Part shown: positions 15,515 through 25,409 of the stretch, piece after piece
How positions within the stretch are numbered: the first letter of the stretch is position 1
Layout: each line of letters begins with the position of its first letter
Assembly: GCA_965370045.1 (NCBI GenBank)
Contig: CBDUSI010000014.1
Location: forward strand, 1-52,466
Origin: CAZONU01 sp965370045
GTDB lineage: Bacteria; Planctomycetota; SZUA-567; JAKLDR01
Direction: 5' to 3'
Length of the DNA: 52,466 nt
Translations under genes and position numbers: made by a program
Notes under the pieces: generated by a model
The model's database searches: none
Told to the model about the DNA's origin: nothing
Seen by the model: the letters and a program-made list of their open reading frames with translations, nothing else

Positions 15515-16630
15515 ATGAACCGTCTCGAGGAAATATCCGCGAAGCGCGAGCTGCTCCGCTCCCGCATGAAGGACCTGGGCGTCGAGGGGGTGGTGATCTC
15601 CTCGCAGGCGTCCTTCTCCTGGTACACCGCCGGCGGCGAGAACCGGGTGGCCATCGCTTCGGAGGTGGGCGCGGCCTCCATCGTGGCAACTCCGGGGGCC
15701 GATTACATCGTCACCGACAACATAGAAAGCCCGCGGGTGAGCGCCGAGGCGGTCCCCGCCCAGAGCGGCTTCCAGATACTGGAGACCCCCTGGCACCAGC
15801 CGGACAGCGTCGCCGGGAAGATCCACGAGCTGGCCGCGGGCAGGAAGTTCGTCGCTGACTCAGCGCTGTGGGGCTTGCCCCCGGTGCCCGAAGAAATCGT
15901 GGCGCTGTCCTACAGGCTGATGGAGCCGGAGATCGAGCGCTACCGCGAGGTGGGCCGGGAGTCCTCCTTCGCGGTGGAGGGCGCCTGCCGGCGGACCGAG
16001 CCGGGCATGACCGAAGAGGAGGTCGCCGCGGTCCTCGCCGAGGAGGTCTACGCCCGGGGCCTGGTGCCCACGGCGATCCTGATCGCCTCGGACGAGCGCA
16101 TCGAGCGCTTCCGCCACCCGCTGCCCACCGGGAAGCGCATCGACAGCGCCCTGATGGTGGTGCTCTGCGCCCGGCGACACGGGCTGATCGCCAGCCTGAC
16201 CCGCATGCTCTACTTCGGGAAGCTCATCCCCGCCGACCTGGCCTCCAGGCACCGCGCGGTGCAGGCGGTGGACGCGGCCTTCATCCTGGCGACCCGCCAG
16301 GGCGCGTCCGTCGAGGATGTATTCCAGCAAGGGCTGACCTCGTACGATGCCAACGGTTTCCGCGACGAGTGGCAGAACCACCACCAGGGCGGACCCACCG
16401 GCTACCAGGCCCGGTCCTACAAAGCGCGGCCCGGCGAAAAGCGCCGGGTTCTGGCCCCCCAGGCCTTCGCGTGGAACCCCTCGATCAGCGGCACCAAGAG
16501 CGAGGACACGATCCTGACTGTCCCCGGCGGCGGCGCGCCGGAGTTCCTCACCCAGCCGCTGGACTGGCCGACCACCGATGCCGAGTGGGGTGGGGACACC
16601 GTCCCGCGCGCGGACATACTGGTGCTATAG
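15515..16630 (+). CDS. M24 (creatinase/aminopeptidase P fold) protein with missing metal ligands
   Basis: The protein has 371 residues. An N-terminal creatinase-like domain ('MKDLGVEGVVISSQASFSWY', 'DYIVTDNIESPRV') is followed by a pita-bread domain ('GMTEEEVAAVLAEEVYARGL', 'RFRHPLPTGKRIDSALMVV'). Catalytic M24 enzymes have a D-x-G...SD-x-TR pattern supplying two Asp ligands; here the equivalent is LCARRHGLIASLTR with neither Asp. The His region survives as NHHQGGPTGY. The first Glu ligand position appears as Asn (AWNPSI) and the last Glu is kept (SEDTIL). This looks like a conserved non-canonical branch rather than a decayed gene, since the frame is intact. Peptidase activity is doubtful. 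It is the last gene of the gapA run and converges on addA. Confidence 0.75.
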   Translation: MNRLEEISAKRELLRSRMKDLGVEGVVISSQASFSWYTAGGENRVAIASEVGAASIVATPGADYIVTDNIESPRVSAEAVPAQSGFQILETPWHQPDSVAGKIHELAAGRKFVADSALWGLPPVPEEIVALSYRLMEPEIERYREVGRESSFAVEGACRRTEPGMTEEEVAAVLAEEVYARGLVPTAILIASDERIERFRHPLPTGKRIDSALMVVLCARRHGLIASLTRMLYFGKLIPADLASRHRAVQAVDAAFILATRQGASVEDVFQQGLTSYDANGFRDEWQNHHQGGPTGYQARSYKARPGEKRRVLAPQAFAWNPSISGTKSEDTILTVPGGGAPEFLTQPLDWPTTDAEWGGDTVPRADILVL

Positions 16631-16644
16631 GCAGAGTCCGTGAC

Positions 16645-19600
16645 TCACTTCCCGCAAACCGCCCGCAGACACTCCACGCAGTCGCCGCAGTGCTCGCCCT
16701 CGACCTCCTGGTACTCGCCGGAGGCCAGCATGGCCAAGAGCTCCTTCGCGCGCGACTCGGCGGCGGCCAGGGCCTCGTCGTCCACGGCGACGGGCACGAC
16801 TTTGTCTGCCGCCAGGAAGGCAATCGCCGCAGTTACCTTCGCCTGCGGCCACGCGCCCCTCGCGGCCAGCGCGTACAGCCTGAGCTGCAGCTCGTGCCGC
16901 CGCGTCGCTTTCTCGATATCCTCCGCCGCGTCGCGGTCCGTTTTGTAGTCCAAGACGTAAACCGATTCGGGCGCCTCGCGCGGACCCTCCAGCACCATGA
17001 CGTCGGCCTGGCCGGAGACCACCGACCCGTCGACCATCAGGCGCAGCTCCGCCTCGCGGAGCAGCCGCCCTTCTGACTGCGCTTCGCTCAGCCGCGCGGC
17101 TTCTTTCGAAACGAGAAAACGCTTTACCAGCTTCCCGGCCTCGCCGGAGAGCTTCCCGGGCTCTTCGAAGTCCAGGAACTCGAGAATCCCGTGGACCTCG
17201 GTGCCCAGCTTCCGACCGCCCGGCGCGCTCACCGGCTGGCGGTCGCCGGTTTCTTCGTCGTCAATGCCGGCGCGCACGGTCTCCAGGCGGGCCAGCACTC
17301 CGAGGGCATGCCGCCGGGGACATGCGTCCATCTCGGCGAGCTCGGTTACCCGGGCCTCCAGCGCCGCTCCGGCCGCCAGCGGCGCGGCAAAGACGCGCGC
17401 CAGGACGCGCTCAGCGGTTTTCAGGTCTTCCTTCTTGGGGGACAGCTTCTTCGGCGCGCGGAGATTCTCCGCCGGGTTAAAGCCCTCGCCGAGCTTTTCC
17501 GCCAGGGTCACCAGCCGCTTGCCGGCCCTCGGCGAAGAGGGTGGGGCGAGGCCCACATCGACGCCCGCGAAGGAGATACTCTCCGGCAGCTCCTCTTTCA
17601 GGCCGAGCACCGAGCGGACCCACTCGACCGGCCGCGCGGAATCCCGCTCCGGCTCCTTGTCAGACCTGGCCACGCCCGAAAGAATCAGCCGCTCGCGCGC
17701 GCGGGTCATCGCCACGTAGAGGACCCGCCGGGCCTCGGCGCCCTCGGCCTCGCTTTCCGTGAGCTTCACCAGGCGCGCACCGGCGGTCTCCGTCCTGACG
17801 CCGACCTCGTTGCGGAGGTCGAGCCCCAGGCCCAGGTCGGCGTTCGCCGGGGGCGCGCCCCATCCACCGCCGCCCGGCGCGCGGCCCAGGTCGCAGACCG
17901 CCACCACCGGGAACTCCAGACCCTTGGCGCCGTGCACGGTGAGCACGCTGACCGCGTCCTCGGCTCCGAGCTCCGTGGCCGACTCGGTCTCCACCGCGGC
18001 CAGGGCCCGCGCGCGCCGGAAGTACTCCGCCGCCGCGGCCGGCCCGCCGGAGTCCGCCGCGAAGCCGGCGGCCTCGGCCAGGAAACGCTGCAAGTTAGCG
18101 TGCTCGGCCAAGCCACGGCGGCGGGCCAGGATCTTCTCGAAATAGCCGGTGCGCGCGGCGACGAGCTCGATCACCTCCGCGACCGTGCTGTGGCCGGTGA
18201 TCGCGCGCGCCTCGGCCAGAAGTCCCCGGGCGCGCTCGGTGGCCGCGCGGTCCGCATCGGAGAGGCCCTCGGGCAACCGGCCGCTCTCGACGCCGCGGGC
18301 GAGGCCGTCTTCCGCACGGGCCAGCCAGAAGAGCCCGTCGTCGGAAACGTCAAAGAAGGGCGAGCGCAGCACCGCCGCGGCCACCGCGTCGTCTCGGGGG
18401 TCGGCGATCCAGCCCAGCAGGGAGGTGAGGTCGGTGATCTCCACCCGGTCGTAGAACTCCCGCCCGCCGGGGGCGCGGGCGGGTATCCCGAAGCGCTCCA
18501 GCGAGCGCTCAATATCGCCAAAGGGCCCGCGCGTGCGGGCCAGGACCGCCACGTCCCGGAACTCGATGCGGCGATACCCGTCGACGTCCCGGTCGTAAAT
18601 CTCGGCGCCGCCCGCGACCAGTGCGGCGATGCCCGCGGCCAATCGGTCGAACTCCTCCCAACGGGCCTCGGCGATGCTCCGCTTCCCCTGGTCGACGAGA
18701 AGCACTTCCACCGGCGAGCCCGACAGGCGGCTCTCGTAGGGCGCGGCCGGCTTCATCGGCGGGAAGGCCTCGCCCTCCAACTCTTTGAAGAAGGCGCTGG
18801 TGAACGCCACCAGCTCCGGCCGGCTGCGGAAGTTCTCGGCCAGGGGCACGGCCAGCCCGCCGCTCGACTGCGTCTCCTCGACGTGGCGGTCGAAGACCTC
18901 CACCTCCGCGTGGCGGAAGCGGTAGATGGACTGGCGGCGGTCGCCGACGACGAAGAGCCTTTCGGGCCGGCCGCTGGTCAGCAGGCCCACGATCTCGCGC
19001 TGCAGCCGGTTGGTGTCCTGAAACTCGTCGACCAGAACGTGTTCGAAGCGGCGCCGGACGCCGGCGGCGACGCCCGGCCGGTCGCGCAGCAGGTCGCGGG
19101 CCAGGCGCAGCATGTCCTCGTAGTCCACGTAGCCGCGGCGGAGCTTGTAGGCGGCGAACTCCTCCAGCGTGCGCGCCGTCACCCGGTAGAGTTCCGCGCG
19201 GAAGGGCTCGGACTCCAACTCGGCGGCCCAGGCGTCGTCCGAGAGGGCGTCGAGCGACTTGAGGCCGTCTCTGAAAGCGGCCAGGTGGGCCTTGCCTTCC
19301 GGCGAGAGCTTCTGAAGACGCGAGGTGCTGGCCTTGAGCTCGTCTAGAAGCTCGCCGTCGAGCTTGCCTTCCCGGAGCCCGGGCAGGAGTTCGGCGGCGC
19401 GGCGGAGCTTCTCGCCGCTCTTGCCACCGAGCGTTTCAGTGACGAGGAGAGAAAGCGCCGCGGCCGCGTTTCCCCGCAGCCCCGCGCGGCGGCGCTCGAA
19501 CTCCGCGCGGCGGGCCTCGCGTTCGGGCGAGAGGTCCGCGGCCAGCGCGGCCAGGTGCCCCGCGCCCCGGCCCAGGGACTGCTCCTGGTCGATGAGCTTC

Positions 19601-20070
19601 AGCACCGTCCCGCGCAGGAAGCTTTCCCCCAGGCGCGCGGCCAGCCGGTAGAAGCCGGCGTCGGCCAGCCGGAACCAGTCGTCGAAGGCGGCGTCCAGGA
19701 ACTCGTCGCGCTCCACGGCGCCGGGAATCCCGAACGCGGGGTCCAGGCCCAGGAGGTGGAAGTTCTCGCGCAGCAGCGCCGCGGCGAAGCCGTGAATCGT
19801 GGAGATCGGCGCACGCGCCGCCGAGCGGCGGGCGCCGGCGTCACCGCGGGCCTTCAGTTCGGCCAGCACCCTGCGGCGCATCTCGGCGGCGGCCTTCTCG
19901 GTGAAGGTGATGGCCAGGATCCGGGCGGGGTCCACGCCGTCGTCGGCGACCAGCGATACGTAGCGATCGACCAGCAGCCGGGTCTTGCCCGAGCCGGCCC
20001 CGGCGGCCAGCACCAGCCCGCGATCACGTTCGGCGACCGCCCGGCGGCGCAGGGAAGCCTCAGCGGCCAT
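16645..20070 (-). CDS. addA: AddA-type helicase-nuclease (UvrD-like)
   Basis: The protein has 1141 residues. ATG 20070 is chosen because it overlaps the addB stop by 11 nt and the protein then begins just before motif I; the longer frame to 20319 lies inside addB. SF1A motifs in order: Walker A AAGAGSGKT (22-30), 'VLVDEFQDTNRLQ' (II), 'VGDRRQSIYRFRHAEV' (III), 'VLTVHGAKGLEFPVVAV' (V), 'RVLYVAMTRARERLILSG' (VI). A C-terminal RecB-family nuclease is marked by 'VYVLDYKTDRD'. Cysteines in MDACPRRHALG and HCGDCVECLRAVCG could hold an iron-sulfur cluster. With AddB it would resect double-strand ends for recombination. Confidence 0.9.
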   Translation of the reverse strand: MAAEASLRRRAVAERDRGLVLAAGAGSGKTRLLVDRYVSLVADDGVDPARILAITFTEKAAAEMRRRVLAELKARGDAGARRSAARAPISTIHGFAAALLRENFHLLGLDPAFGIPGAVERDEFLDAAFDDWFRLADAGFYRLAARLGESFLRGTVLKLIDQEQSLGRGAGHLAALAADLSPEREARRAEFERRRAGLRGNAAAALSLLVTETLGGKSGEKLRRAAELLPGLREGKLDGELLDELKASTSRLQKLSPEGKAHLAAFRDGLKSLDALSDDAWAAELESEPFRAELYRVTARTLEEFAAYKLRRGYVDYEDMLRLARDLLRDRPGVAAGVRRRFEHVLVDEFQDTNRLQREIVGLLTSGRPERLFVVGDRRQSIYRFRHAEVEVFDRHVEETQSSGGLAVPLAENFRSRPELVAFTSAFFKELEGEAFPPMKPAAPYESRLSGSPVEVLLVDQGKRSIAEARWEEFDRLAAGIAALVAGGAEIYDRDVDGYRRIEFRDVAVLARTRGPFGDIERSLERFGIPARAPGGREFYDRVEITDLTSLLGWIADPRDDAVAAAVLRSPFFDVSDDGLFWLARAEDGLARGVESGRLPEGLSDADRAATERARGLLAEARAITGHSTVAEVIELVAARTGYFEKILARRRGLAEHANLQRFLAEAAGFAADSGGPAAAAEYFRRARALAAVETESATELGAEDAVSVLTVHGAKGLEFPVVAVCDLGRAPGGGGWGAPPANADLGLGLDLRNEVGVRTETAGARLVKLTESEAEGAEARRVLYVAMTRARERLILSGVARSDKEPERDSARPVEWVRSVLGLKEELPESISFAGVDVGLAPPSSPRAGKRLVTLAEKLGEGFNPAENLRAPKKLSPKKEDLKTAERVLARVFAAPLAAGAALEARVTELAEMDACPRRHALGVLARLETVRAGIDDEETGDRQPVSAPGGRKLGTEVHGILEFLDFEEPGKLSGEAGKLVKRFLVSKEAARLSEAQSEGRLLREAELRLMVDGSVVSGQADVMVLEGPREAPESVYVLDYKTDRDAAEDIEKATRRHELQLRLYALAARGAWPQAKVTAAIAFLAADKVVPVAVDDEALAAAESRAKELLAMLASGEYQEVEGEHCGDCVECLRAVCGK

Positions 20071-23000
20071 CGGGCGCTTCCTCGCTCTCACCGTAGGCGT
20101 ACTCGCGGCGCCACTCGGCGGTCCCGAAACGGCAGATGGGGTTGAAGGCGGCGCGGTCCGGACAGTTCTCGCAGTCAAGGGGCCAGGCGCGAACCTCGCC
20201 CGCCGCGATGCGCTCGGCCAGCGCGCGCGCCTCGCGCAGGACCTCTTCGAGGTTCTCCGCTTCCAGGCGGTTGGCGAAGCCGTAGGCCTCGAGCTCCGAG
20301 CGAAGCTCGGCGGAAACATGACCGGAGACGGTCTTCTCTCCGCGGAGGATGCGGAAGCCGGCGGCCACCGGTTCCAGTCCGAAAACCTCCCGCAGGGCCA
20401 GGGCGTAGAGGCCCAGCTGGCGGTCGAGTTCCCGGCCGCCGGCCCTGGAGCGCTTGTAGTCGATAACCACCGCGCGCTTTCCGCCGGGCAGGAGATCCAC
20501 CCGGTCGATCCGTCCGCGGAGGGCCAGGGCCCCGCCGAGGGACAGGGGGGCCTGGCTGCTGGCCGGGTCGGCCTTCTCCGCGCCGCGCCCGCCGCCGAAG
20601 GCCAGCTCCAGGTGGGCGGGCCGCGCGCCCGAGCCTTCCAGCGCCGCGACCTCGCTCTTCAGCGCTCTCTTCAGGAGCGGCGCCTGCGCGGCCAGGAAGG
20701 GCGCCAGCCGCGGCTGGCCCAGGAGCCACGGGAAGCGCTCGCGGACCTCGGCGCGCAGCGTCTTCTCAACGTCCTTCGCGGCGGGCGGCTCGCCCCCCTC
20801 GCGCCAGGCTTCGAACAGCCGGCGCAGCGCGCCGTGGAGCAGCTGCCCGGCGAGCATGGCGTCGAACTCCAGGCGGGGGCGGGCGCCGATGCCCAGAATG
20901 CTGCCGACGAAGTGCGCGAAGGGACAGTTCTCGAAGACGTCGAGCGTGGAAGCCGAGCGCACCGAGCAGTCCTCGGCGACCAGCTTCAGGATGGCTTTGT
21001 CCTTGAGTCGTCCGGGCGGCGAGCAGCGCGGCGCCAGACGGGCCAGCTCCTCGCGCGAGAGAGTGCCGTCGGCCAGCGCGCGCCCGTGAAGCGCCAGCGC
21101 CAGGCGCCACTCGCGCTCCGTAGCGAGGGAGGAGACGCGCGGGTGGTTGAACGCCGCCGAGAGCGCCCCCAGAAGTTCACCGCGCCAGGCCAGGTCTCCC
21201 AGGCGCGGGAGAATCCGCCCGGCCGGCTGACGGGAGGTGGCCGCCTCCAGCGCGCCCGGCGCGAAGACCGCCGCGCACTCGTCGAGGAAGATGCTGCCTC
21301 CCCCGGGCCGGCCCTCGGTGCCGACACTGGGATAGGAGAGACACAGCCGCTCGCCCGCCCGGGTGGTGGAAATATAGAACAGGTAACGCTCCCGGTCGTC
21401 GGCCGCAGCAGCCAAGCGCAGATCGAGGCCGCGTTCGGCCAGCAGCGCGCGCTCGCGATCGGTGAGCAGCGGACCCTCGCGCACCGGCCGGGGGAAAAGC
21501 CCCTCGGCCAGGCCCATGACGAAGGCCGCGCGGCGCTCGCGGGTGCGGGCCTCGAAGACGTTAGCGACCAGGACGCTCCCGGCTCGCGGCCCCCGTGGCG
21601 GCAGCGAGCGGCCCGCCAGGGCCGCGTCCAGAACGCGCCCGAAACCAGCGAGGTCCAGCCGGGCGATGCCCGCGCGCCGGGCGGAATCGGCGGCCCCGTC
21701 CAGCGCGGCCCCCAGTCCGGAGAGCGCGGCCAGTTCCCCGGCGAGGTCCGGCCGGCCGGAGCGGACGATACGCGGTGCCAGGTTCAGGAGGCGCAGGCCT
21801 TCCCTGGCCCCGGAAGCCCAGCCGTCCGGCGCGTCGGAGCCCGACGGCAGCGCGGCGCGCAGGGACTCCACCAGGGCAAGGGCCCCGTCCAACTCCTCCG
21901 TGGATTCCGTTGAGAGCCGTCGCCGGCCCGCGGCCAGCTCCTCCCGGGTCCAGAGCCCGCGCTCGGCGGCCAGTGCGGCGAGATCGGCGGCGGCGGCACG
22001 CGCGCCGCGGGTCGCCAGCGGTCCGCGCAGGGCCGCGACCAGTGCGGCAGCTTCATCGAGATCCGGCTCGGAGGGCAGCGCCGCCCGCATCCAGCCCAGG
22101 AACTCGACGGCGGCGGCGCTGGCCGCCAGCGGACGGCGCCGGGCGACGTCCAGCGGCAGCCCGGCCAGACCGAAGGCGCGCTCCAGCTCCGCGGCGTAGG
22201 GCTCAACGTTTCGCAGGAAGACGGCCAGCTCTTCGGGCCGGAAGCCCTCCTCGCGCACCAGGCGCGCGGCCGCGCGGGCGACCGCCTGGCACTCGGCACG
22301 GAGCCCGGGGTAGGCGGTCACGGAGATGTGCTCGATGCGCCCGGCACTCTCTCCCGCGTCAAAAAGCCCGGCCTCCAGGCGGGCGAGGTCCGCGGAGCGG
22401 AACCGACGGGGCTCACCGAGTCGCTCTTCGCGCCAGTCGGAACGGGCACCCTTGATGACCCGGTAGGCGCCGGCAACGTGGGCCAGCCGTCCGTCGGCGC
22501 GCCCGTCGAAGCACAGCGCCACGCGGGACTCTTCGGCGCGGGAGAGCGCGGCGGCCACCAGCTGGCCCTGCGCGGCGGTGAACTCGGCGAAGCCGTCGAC
22601 GATCACGGCGCGCGCGCCGGCAGGCAGCGCCGCCCGGCCGGAGCCCAGTGCCCGGGCCGCAGCCAGCATCTGGCCCTCGGCGTCGTCGAGCCCCTCGGCC
22701 GCCAGGCGCTTCTCGTACTCCGCGTAGAGCAGCTCCAGGTCCGCGCACTTGACGGCGAAGGCGCGGCGCTCGGCGGCGGCCATGCTCCGGGCGGCGGATT
22801 TCCAGGCCCGCGCGAAGTCTCTGGGAGAGACGCCCGCCGACCGCAGCTCGGCGAAGAGGCCCTCGACCGCGCGGGCCAGTCCGGGCTGGGCGGCCGAGGG
22901 GCCCAGCCCCGCAAGCCGCGGCTCGCACCTGACGAGCAGCGCTGCGACCAGCTCGGCGCGGGCGGGCGGGGAGAGCGCGGGGCCCGGCCCGTCGCCAGCG

Positions 23001-23233
23001 GCCGCGAGGACCTCGCGGGCCAGCGCGCCAAGGGTCGCGAGCCGCGGGCCGACCAGGGAGCGGCGACCCGAGCGGGCCATGACCTGCTCAGAGAAGAGGC
23101 GCAGCTCCCCGGCGGTGGGCAGGATCGCCAGCACCTCGGCGCCGCGCCCGGCGGCCGCCAGTTCGGCGGCCCAGTCTGCCAGGAGAGTTGACTTGCCGGA
23201 CCCGGCCCTCCCGAGGACCAGGAGGTGACTCAT
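20060..23233 (-). CDS. addB: AddB-type helicase-nuclease subunit
   Basis: The protein has 1057 residues. ATG 23233 has GAGT/GGTC context 29 nt after the Ig/TPR gene; the frame open to 23407 lies inside that gene. It starts 'SHLLVLGRAGSGKSTLLADW' with an intact Walker A (K14), unlike many AddB proteins whose motor is dead. A degenerate helicase body follows, with 'ERYLFYISTTRAGERLCLSY' near motif VI. The C-terminal nuclease has 'RAVVIDYKRSRA' and 'QLGLYALALREVFG'. One Cys in 'FENCPFAHFVG' and three in 'CENCPDRAAFNPICRFG' make the AddB iron-sulfur staple. It is translationally coupled to addA. Confidence 0.88.
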   Translation of the reverse strand: MSHLLVLGRAGSGKSTLLADWAAELAAAGRGAEVLAILPTAGELRLFSEQVMARSGRRSLVGPRLATLGALAREVLAAAGDGPGPALSPPARAELVAALLVRCEPRLAGLGPSAAQPGLARAVEGLFAELRSAGVSPRDFARAWKSAARSMAAAERRAFAVKCADLELLYAEYEKRLAAEGLDDAEGQMLAAARALGSGRAALPAGARAVIVDGFAEFTAAQGQLVAAALSRAEESRVALCFDGRADGRLAHVAGAYRVIKGARSDWREERLGEPRRFRSADLARLEAGLFDAGESAGRIEHISVTAYPGLRAECQAVARAAARLVREEGFRPEELAVFLRNVEPYAAELERAFGLAGLPLDVARRRPLAASAAAVEFLGWMRAALPSEPDLDEAAALVAALRGPLATRGARAAAADLAALAAERGLWTREELAAGRRRLSTESTEELDGALALVESLRAALPSGSDAPDGWASGAREGLRLLNLAPRIVRSGRPDLAGELAALSGLGAALDGAADSARRAGIARLDLAGFGRVLDAALAGRSLPPRGPRAGSVLVANVFEARTRERRAAFVMGLAEGLFPRPVREGPLLTDRERALLAERGLDLRLAAAADDRERYLFYISTTRAGERLCLSYPSVGTEGRPGGGSIFLDECAAVFAPGALEAATSRQPAGRILPRLGDLAWRGELLGALSAAFNHPRVSSLATEREWRLALALHGRALADGTLSREELARLAPRCSPPGRLKDKAILKLVAEDCSVRSASTLDVFENCPFAHFVGSILGIGARPRLEFDAMLAGQLLHGALRRLFEAWREGGEPPAAKDVEKTLRAEVRERFPWLLGQPRLAPFLAAQAPLLKRALKSEVAALEGSGARPAHLELAFGGGRGAEKADPASSQAPLSLGGALALRGRIDRVDLLPGGKRAVVIDYKRSRAGGRELDRQLGLYALALREVFGLEPVAAGFRILRGEKTVSGHVSAELRSELEAYGFANRLEAENLEEVLREARALAERIAAGEVRAWPLDCENCPDRAAFNPICRFGTAEWRREYAYGESEEAPDGR

Positions 23234-23262
23234 GTCGGGAGCATTGCGCCCGGGCGCCGCGC

Positions 23263-25362
23263 TCAGCGACGCCTGGCGGCCCGCTTGGCCTTTTCCAGGG
23301 CCTGCTTGCCGAGACTGGTCCTGCGGCCGTACAGCGTGGCGGCCTTCTCCCACAGCTTCCGCGCGGTGCGATAGTCGCGGGAGTCTTCCATCAGGATTGC
23401 CAGCCACCAGTAGCCGGCGGCCTGTAAGCCGCGGTCCCGGCGGGCCATCTTTATGGCCCTCAAGAGCTCGCGCTCGGCCCGCTTGCGGGTGGCCTGGGGC
23501 CTGTCCTGGACCTGGGCGAGGCGCACCATGGCCAGCCCCAGGTTGTAGTGCTTCCGGGCCGTCACCTTGCCCTTGCCCAGGACAACGCCGTAGCTCTTGA
23601 CCGCTTGGCCGAGGTGTTTCTCGGCATCGGCGCGCTTGTTGCGGCCCCGGAGGGTCATGCCCACCGCGAAGCTGAGCTCGGCCAGGTCGACGTGCAGCCC
23701 CTCGGTTTCGGGGGCCAGCCGGTTGGCCTTGAGGAGGTGCTGGACGGCGGTGGAGTCGTCGGTGCCCTTGAGCGCCCGGCCGCGCATGACGTGGGCCGCC
23801 GCCGACTCGGAGTCCAGCTTCAGGGCCTCGGCGGCCTTTTCCGCGGCCTGTTTCTTCATGTCGCGGTCGAACAGGTGCTTGGCCTCGGCCAGCAGTCGCT
23901 CGACGTCGGGCTTGGCGCTGACCGCGGGAGAGACCTTGACCTTCCCCGGCTCCTTGCCCGGCTTCTCATCGGGCGCGTCGTCGTCATCGTCGTCGACAAT
24001 GGCTTCGAAGGACGCGCTGCTTTCCGGCGCCCTGTTGTCCACCGTGAAGGGCCGGGTGGTGTGCACCGTCTTGTTGCCGAGGATATCCGTCACGGTGATG
24101 CGCAGCAGGCAGCGGTTCGAATCGACCTTGGGAAGCCCCACGCGGTAACTGCCGGTGTGGGACCCGTCCCGGGGCTTCTTGTCGTTGGGCAGGTCCTTGT
24201 CCACGACGGTCCACTTGCCGCCGCCGTCGGAGGAGAACTCGATTCTGACCGGGGTGGCGCTCAGGTTGTCGTCCGTCGCCTTCCACCTGACCTCGATCTT
24301 CTCGGCGCCGGCTCTGGACGAGAAGGCCCGACCCTCGATATCCCCGGTGTTGACCACGGTCAGGCGCGGAGCGGAGGTGTCGGTGAGAATTCCCATCTGC
24401 GGCTTGGTGCCTCGCCGGGGAGGGCGCATTTCATTGCCGGCCACATCCTTGGCGCTGATGGACAGGCCGTAGCGGCCGGGGCGGGGAAGCGTGATTTTGA
24501 CGGACGCGTCCTTAATGGACGGCTTTTCCTTCGTCTTGACCCAGCTGCGCCCCCCGTTATCAGTGATCCACAGGGTCACCTCGGCCAGCCCCGCGGGCCC
24601 CTGGTCGACCACCTTGTACCTCACGGAAACGCTCAAGCTGGTGGCCCGGTCCGGCCCGGTAACCGTGCCCACCGGCGGCAGGCGGTCGAACTTGACCTGG
24701 CCGGCCAAGCCGTAACCCCGGTTGCCGGCCAGGTCGCGGGCCACGAACCGCACTTCGGCAACGCCGTTGTTGACTTCGGGCAGGGCGAAGGTCTTTCGAC
24801 CCGTGGGCTTGAGCCCCTGTTCCACAACGCGCCAGGCCTTGTCCTTCGCGAACTTGACCTGGAGTTCCACCGAATTGACCTTGAGGTAGGTGTCCCCTGC
24901 GGCCCAGGAATACTCCACCTTGCCGCCGGCCGGGGCCAGATCGCCGGTCGGAGACACCTTTCTGGCGGTCACCACGGGCTTGGAGTGGTCAACGATCAGC
25001 CGGAATTCGATGGGGGCGTCGGCCTTGAACTCCGCGGGCTCCTTCTCGCGGTTGCCGACCTTGTCGACGGCCACGGTGACGAAATCGAAGATGCCTTCCC
25101 CCGAGGTCTTGAAGATCATCTTGCCGGTGAGCTTCTTGTCCACGTCGTAGAGGGTCCAGGGGCCGGCGCCCTTCCGGTACCAGACCTCGACGGCCACAGC
25201 GCCGCTGCCGCCCACGCCGCGCTCCTTGACGGTGTACTTGATCCACCCCCGGCTCCCGCGCATATGATAGGTCTTGCCCTTGGGCGGCTCCGCGGCTCGC
25301 GCGCCGAGAGGGGCGAGGGTCAGGGTCGCCAGCCCCGCGGCCATTATGAAGGAACGGTTCAT
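23263..25362 (-). CDS. Secreted multi-Ig-domain protein with C-terminal TPRs
   Basis: The protein has 699 residues. ATG 25362 is preferred over the ATG at 25371 because GGAGGT (25370-25375) then lies 7 nt upstream. A signal peptide (FIMAAGLATLTLAPLGARA) is followed by about four Ig-like repeats, each ending in a D-x-x-G-N turn: 'VDKVGNREK', 'RDLAGNRGYG', 'AKDVAGNEM', 'TDILGNKTV'. An acidic linker (EAIVDDDDDDAPDEKPGKEP) separates these from TPR-type helices to the end. The architecture matches 1306-2796. It lies 29 nt upstream of addB on the same strand, so the three genes may be cotranscribed, although a periplasmic protein has no obvious link to DNA repair. Confidence 0.75.
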   Translation of the reverse strand: MNRSFIMAAGLATLTLAPLGARAAEPPKGKTYHMRGSRGWIKYTVKERGVGGSGAVAVEVWYRKGAGPWTLYDVDKKLTGKMIFKTSGEGIFDFVTVAVDKVGNREKEPAEFKADAPIEFRLIVDHSKPVVTARKVSPTGDLAPAGGKVEYSWAAGDTYLKVNSVELQVKFAKDKAWRVVEQGLKPTGRKTFALPEVNNGVAEVRFVARDLAGNRGYGLAGQVKFDRLPPVGTVTGPDRATSLSVSVRYKVVDQGPAGLAEVTLWITDNGGRSWVKTKEKPSIKDASVKITLPRPGRYGLSISAKDVAGNEMRPPRRGTKPQMGILTDTSAPRLTVVNTGDIEGRAFSSRAGAEKIEVRWKATDDNLSATPVRIEFSSDGGGKWTVVDKDLPNDKKPRDGSHTGSYRVGLPKVDSNRCLLRITVTDILGNKTVHTTRPFTVDNRAPESSASFEAIVDDDDDDAPDEKPGKEPGKVKVSPAVSAKPDVERLLAEAKHLFDRDMKKQAAEKAAEALKLDSESAAAHVMRGRALKGTDDSTAVQHLLKANRLAPETEGLHVDLAELSFAVGMTLRGRNKRADAEKHLGQAVKSYGVVLGKGKVTARKHYNLGLAMVRLAQVQDRPQATRKRAERELLRAIKMARRDRGLQAAGYWWLAILMEDSRDYRTARKLWEKAATLYGRRTSLGKQALEKAKRAARRR

Positions 25363-25409
25363 GTCCGGCACCTCCCGGGAAGGTCTCCAGTGGCGTATCT
25401 ACCTAATAT

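Noticed and set aside
20071..20319. N-terminal extension of addA
   Set aside because: It lies inside the end of addB; ATG 20070 precedes the Walker A motif at the usual distance.
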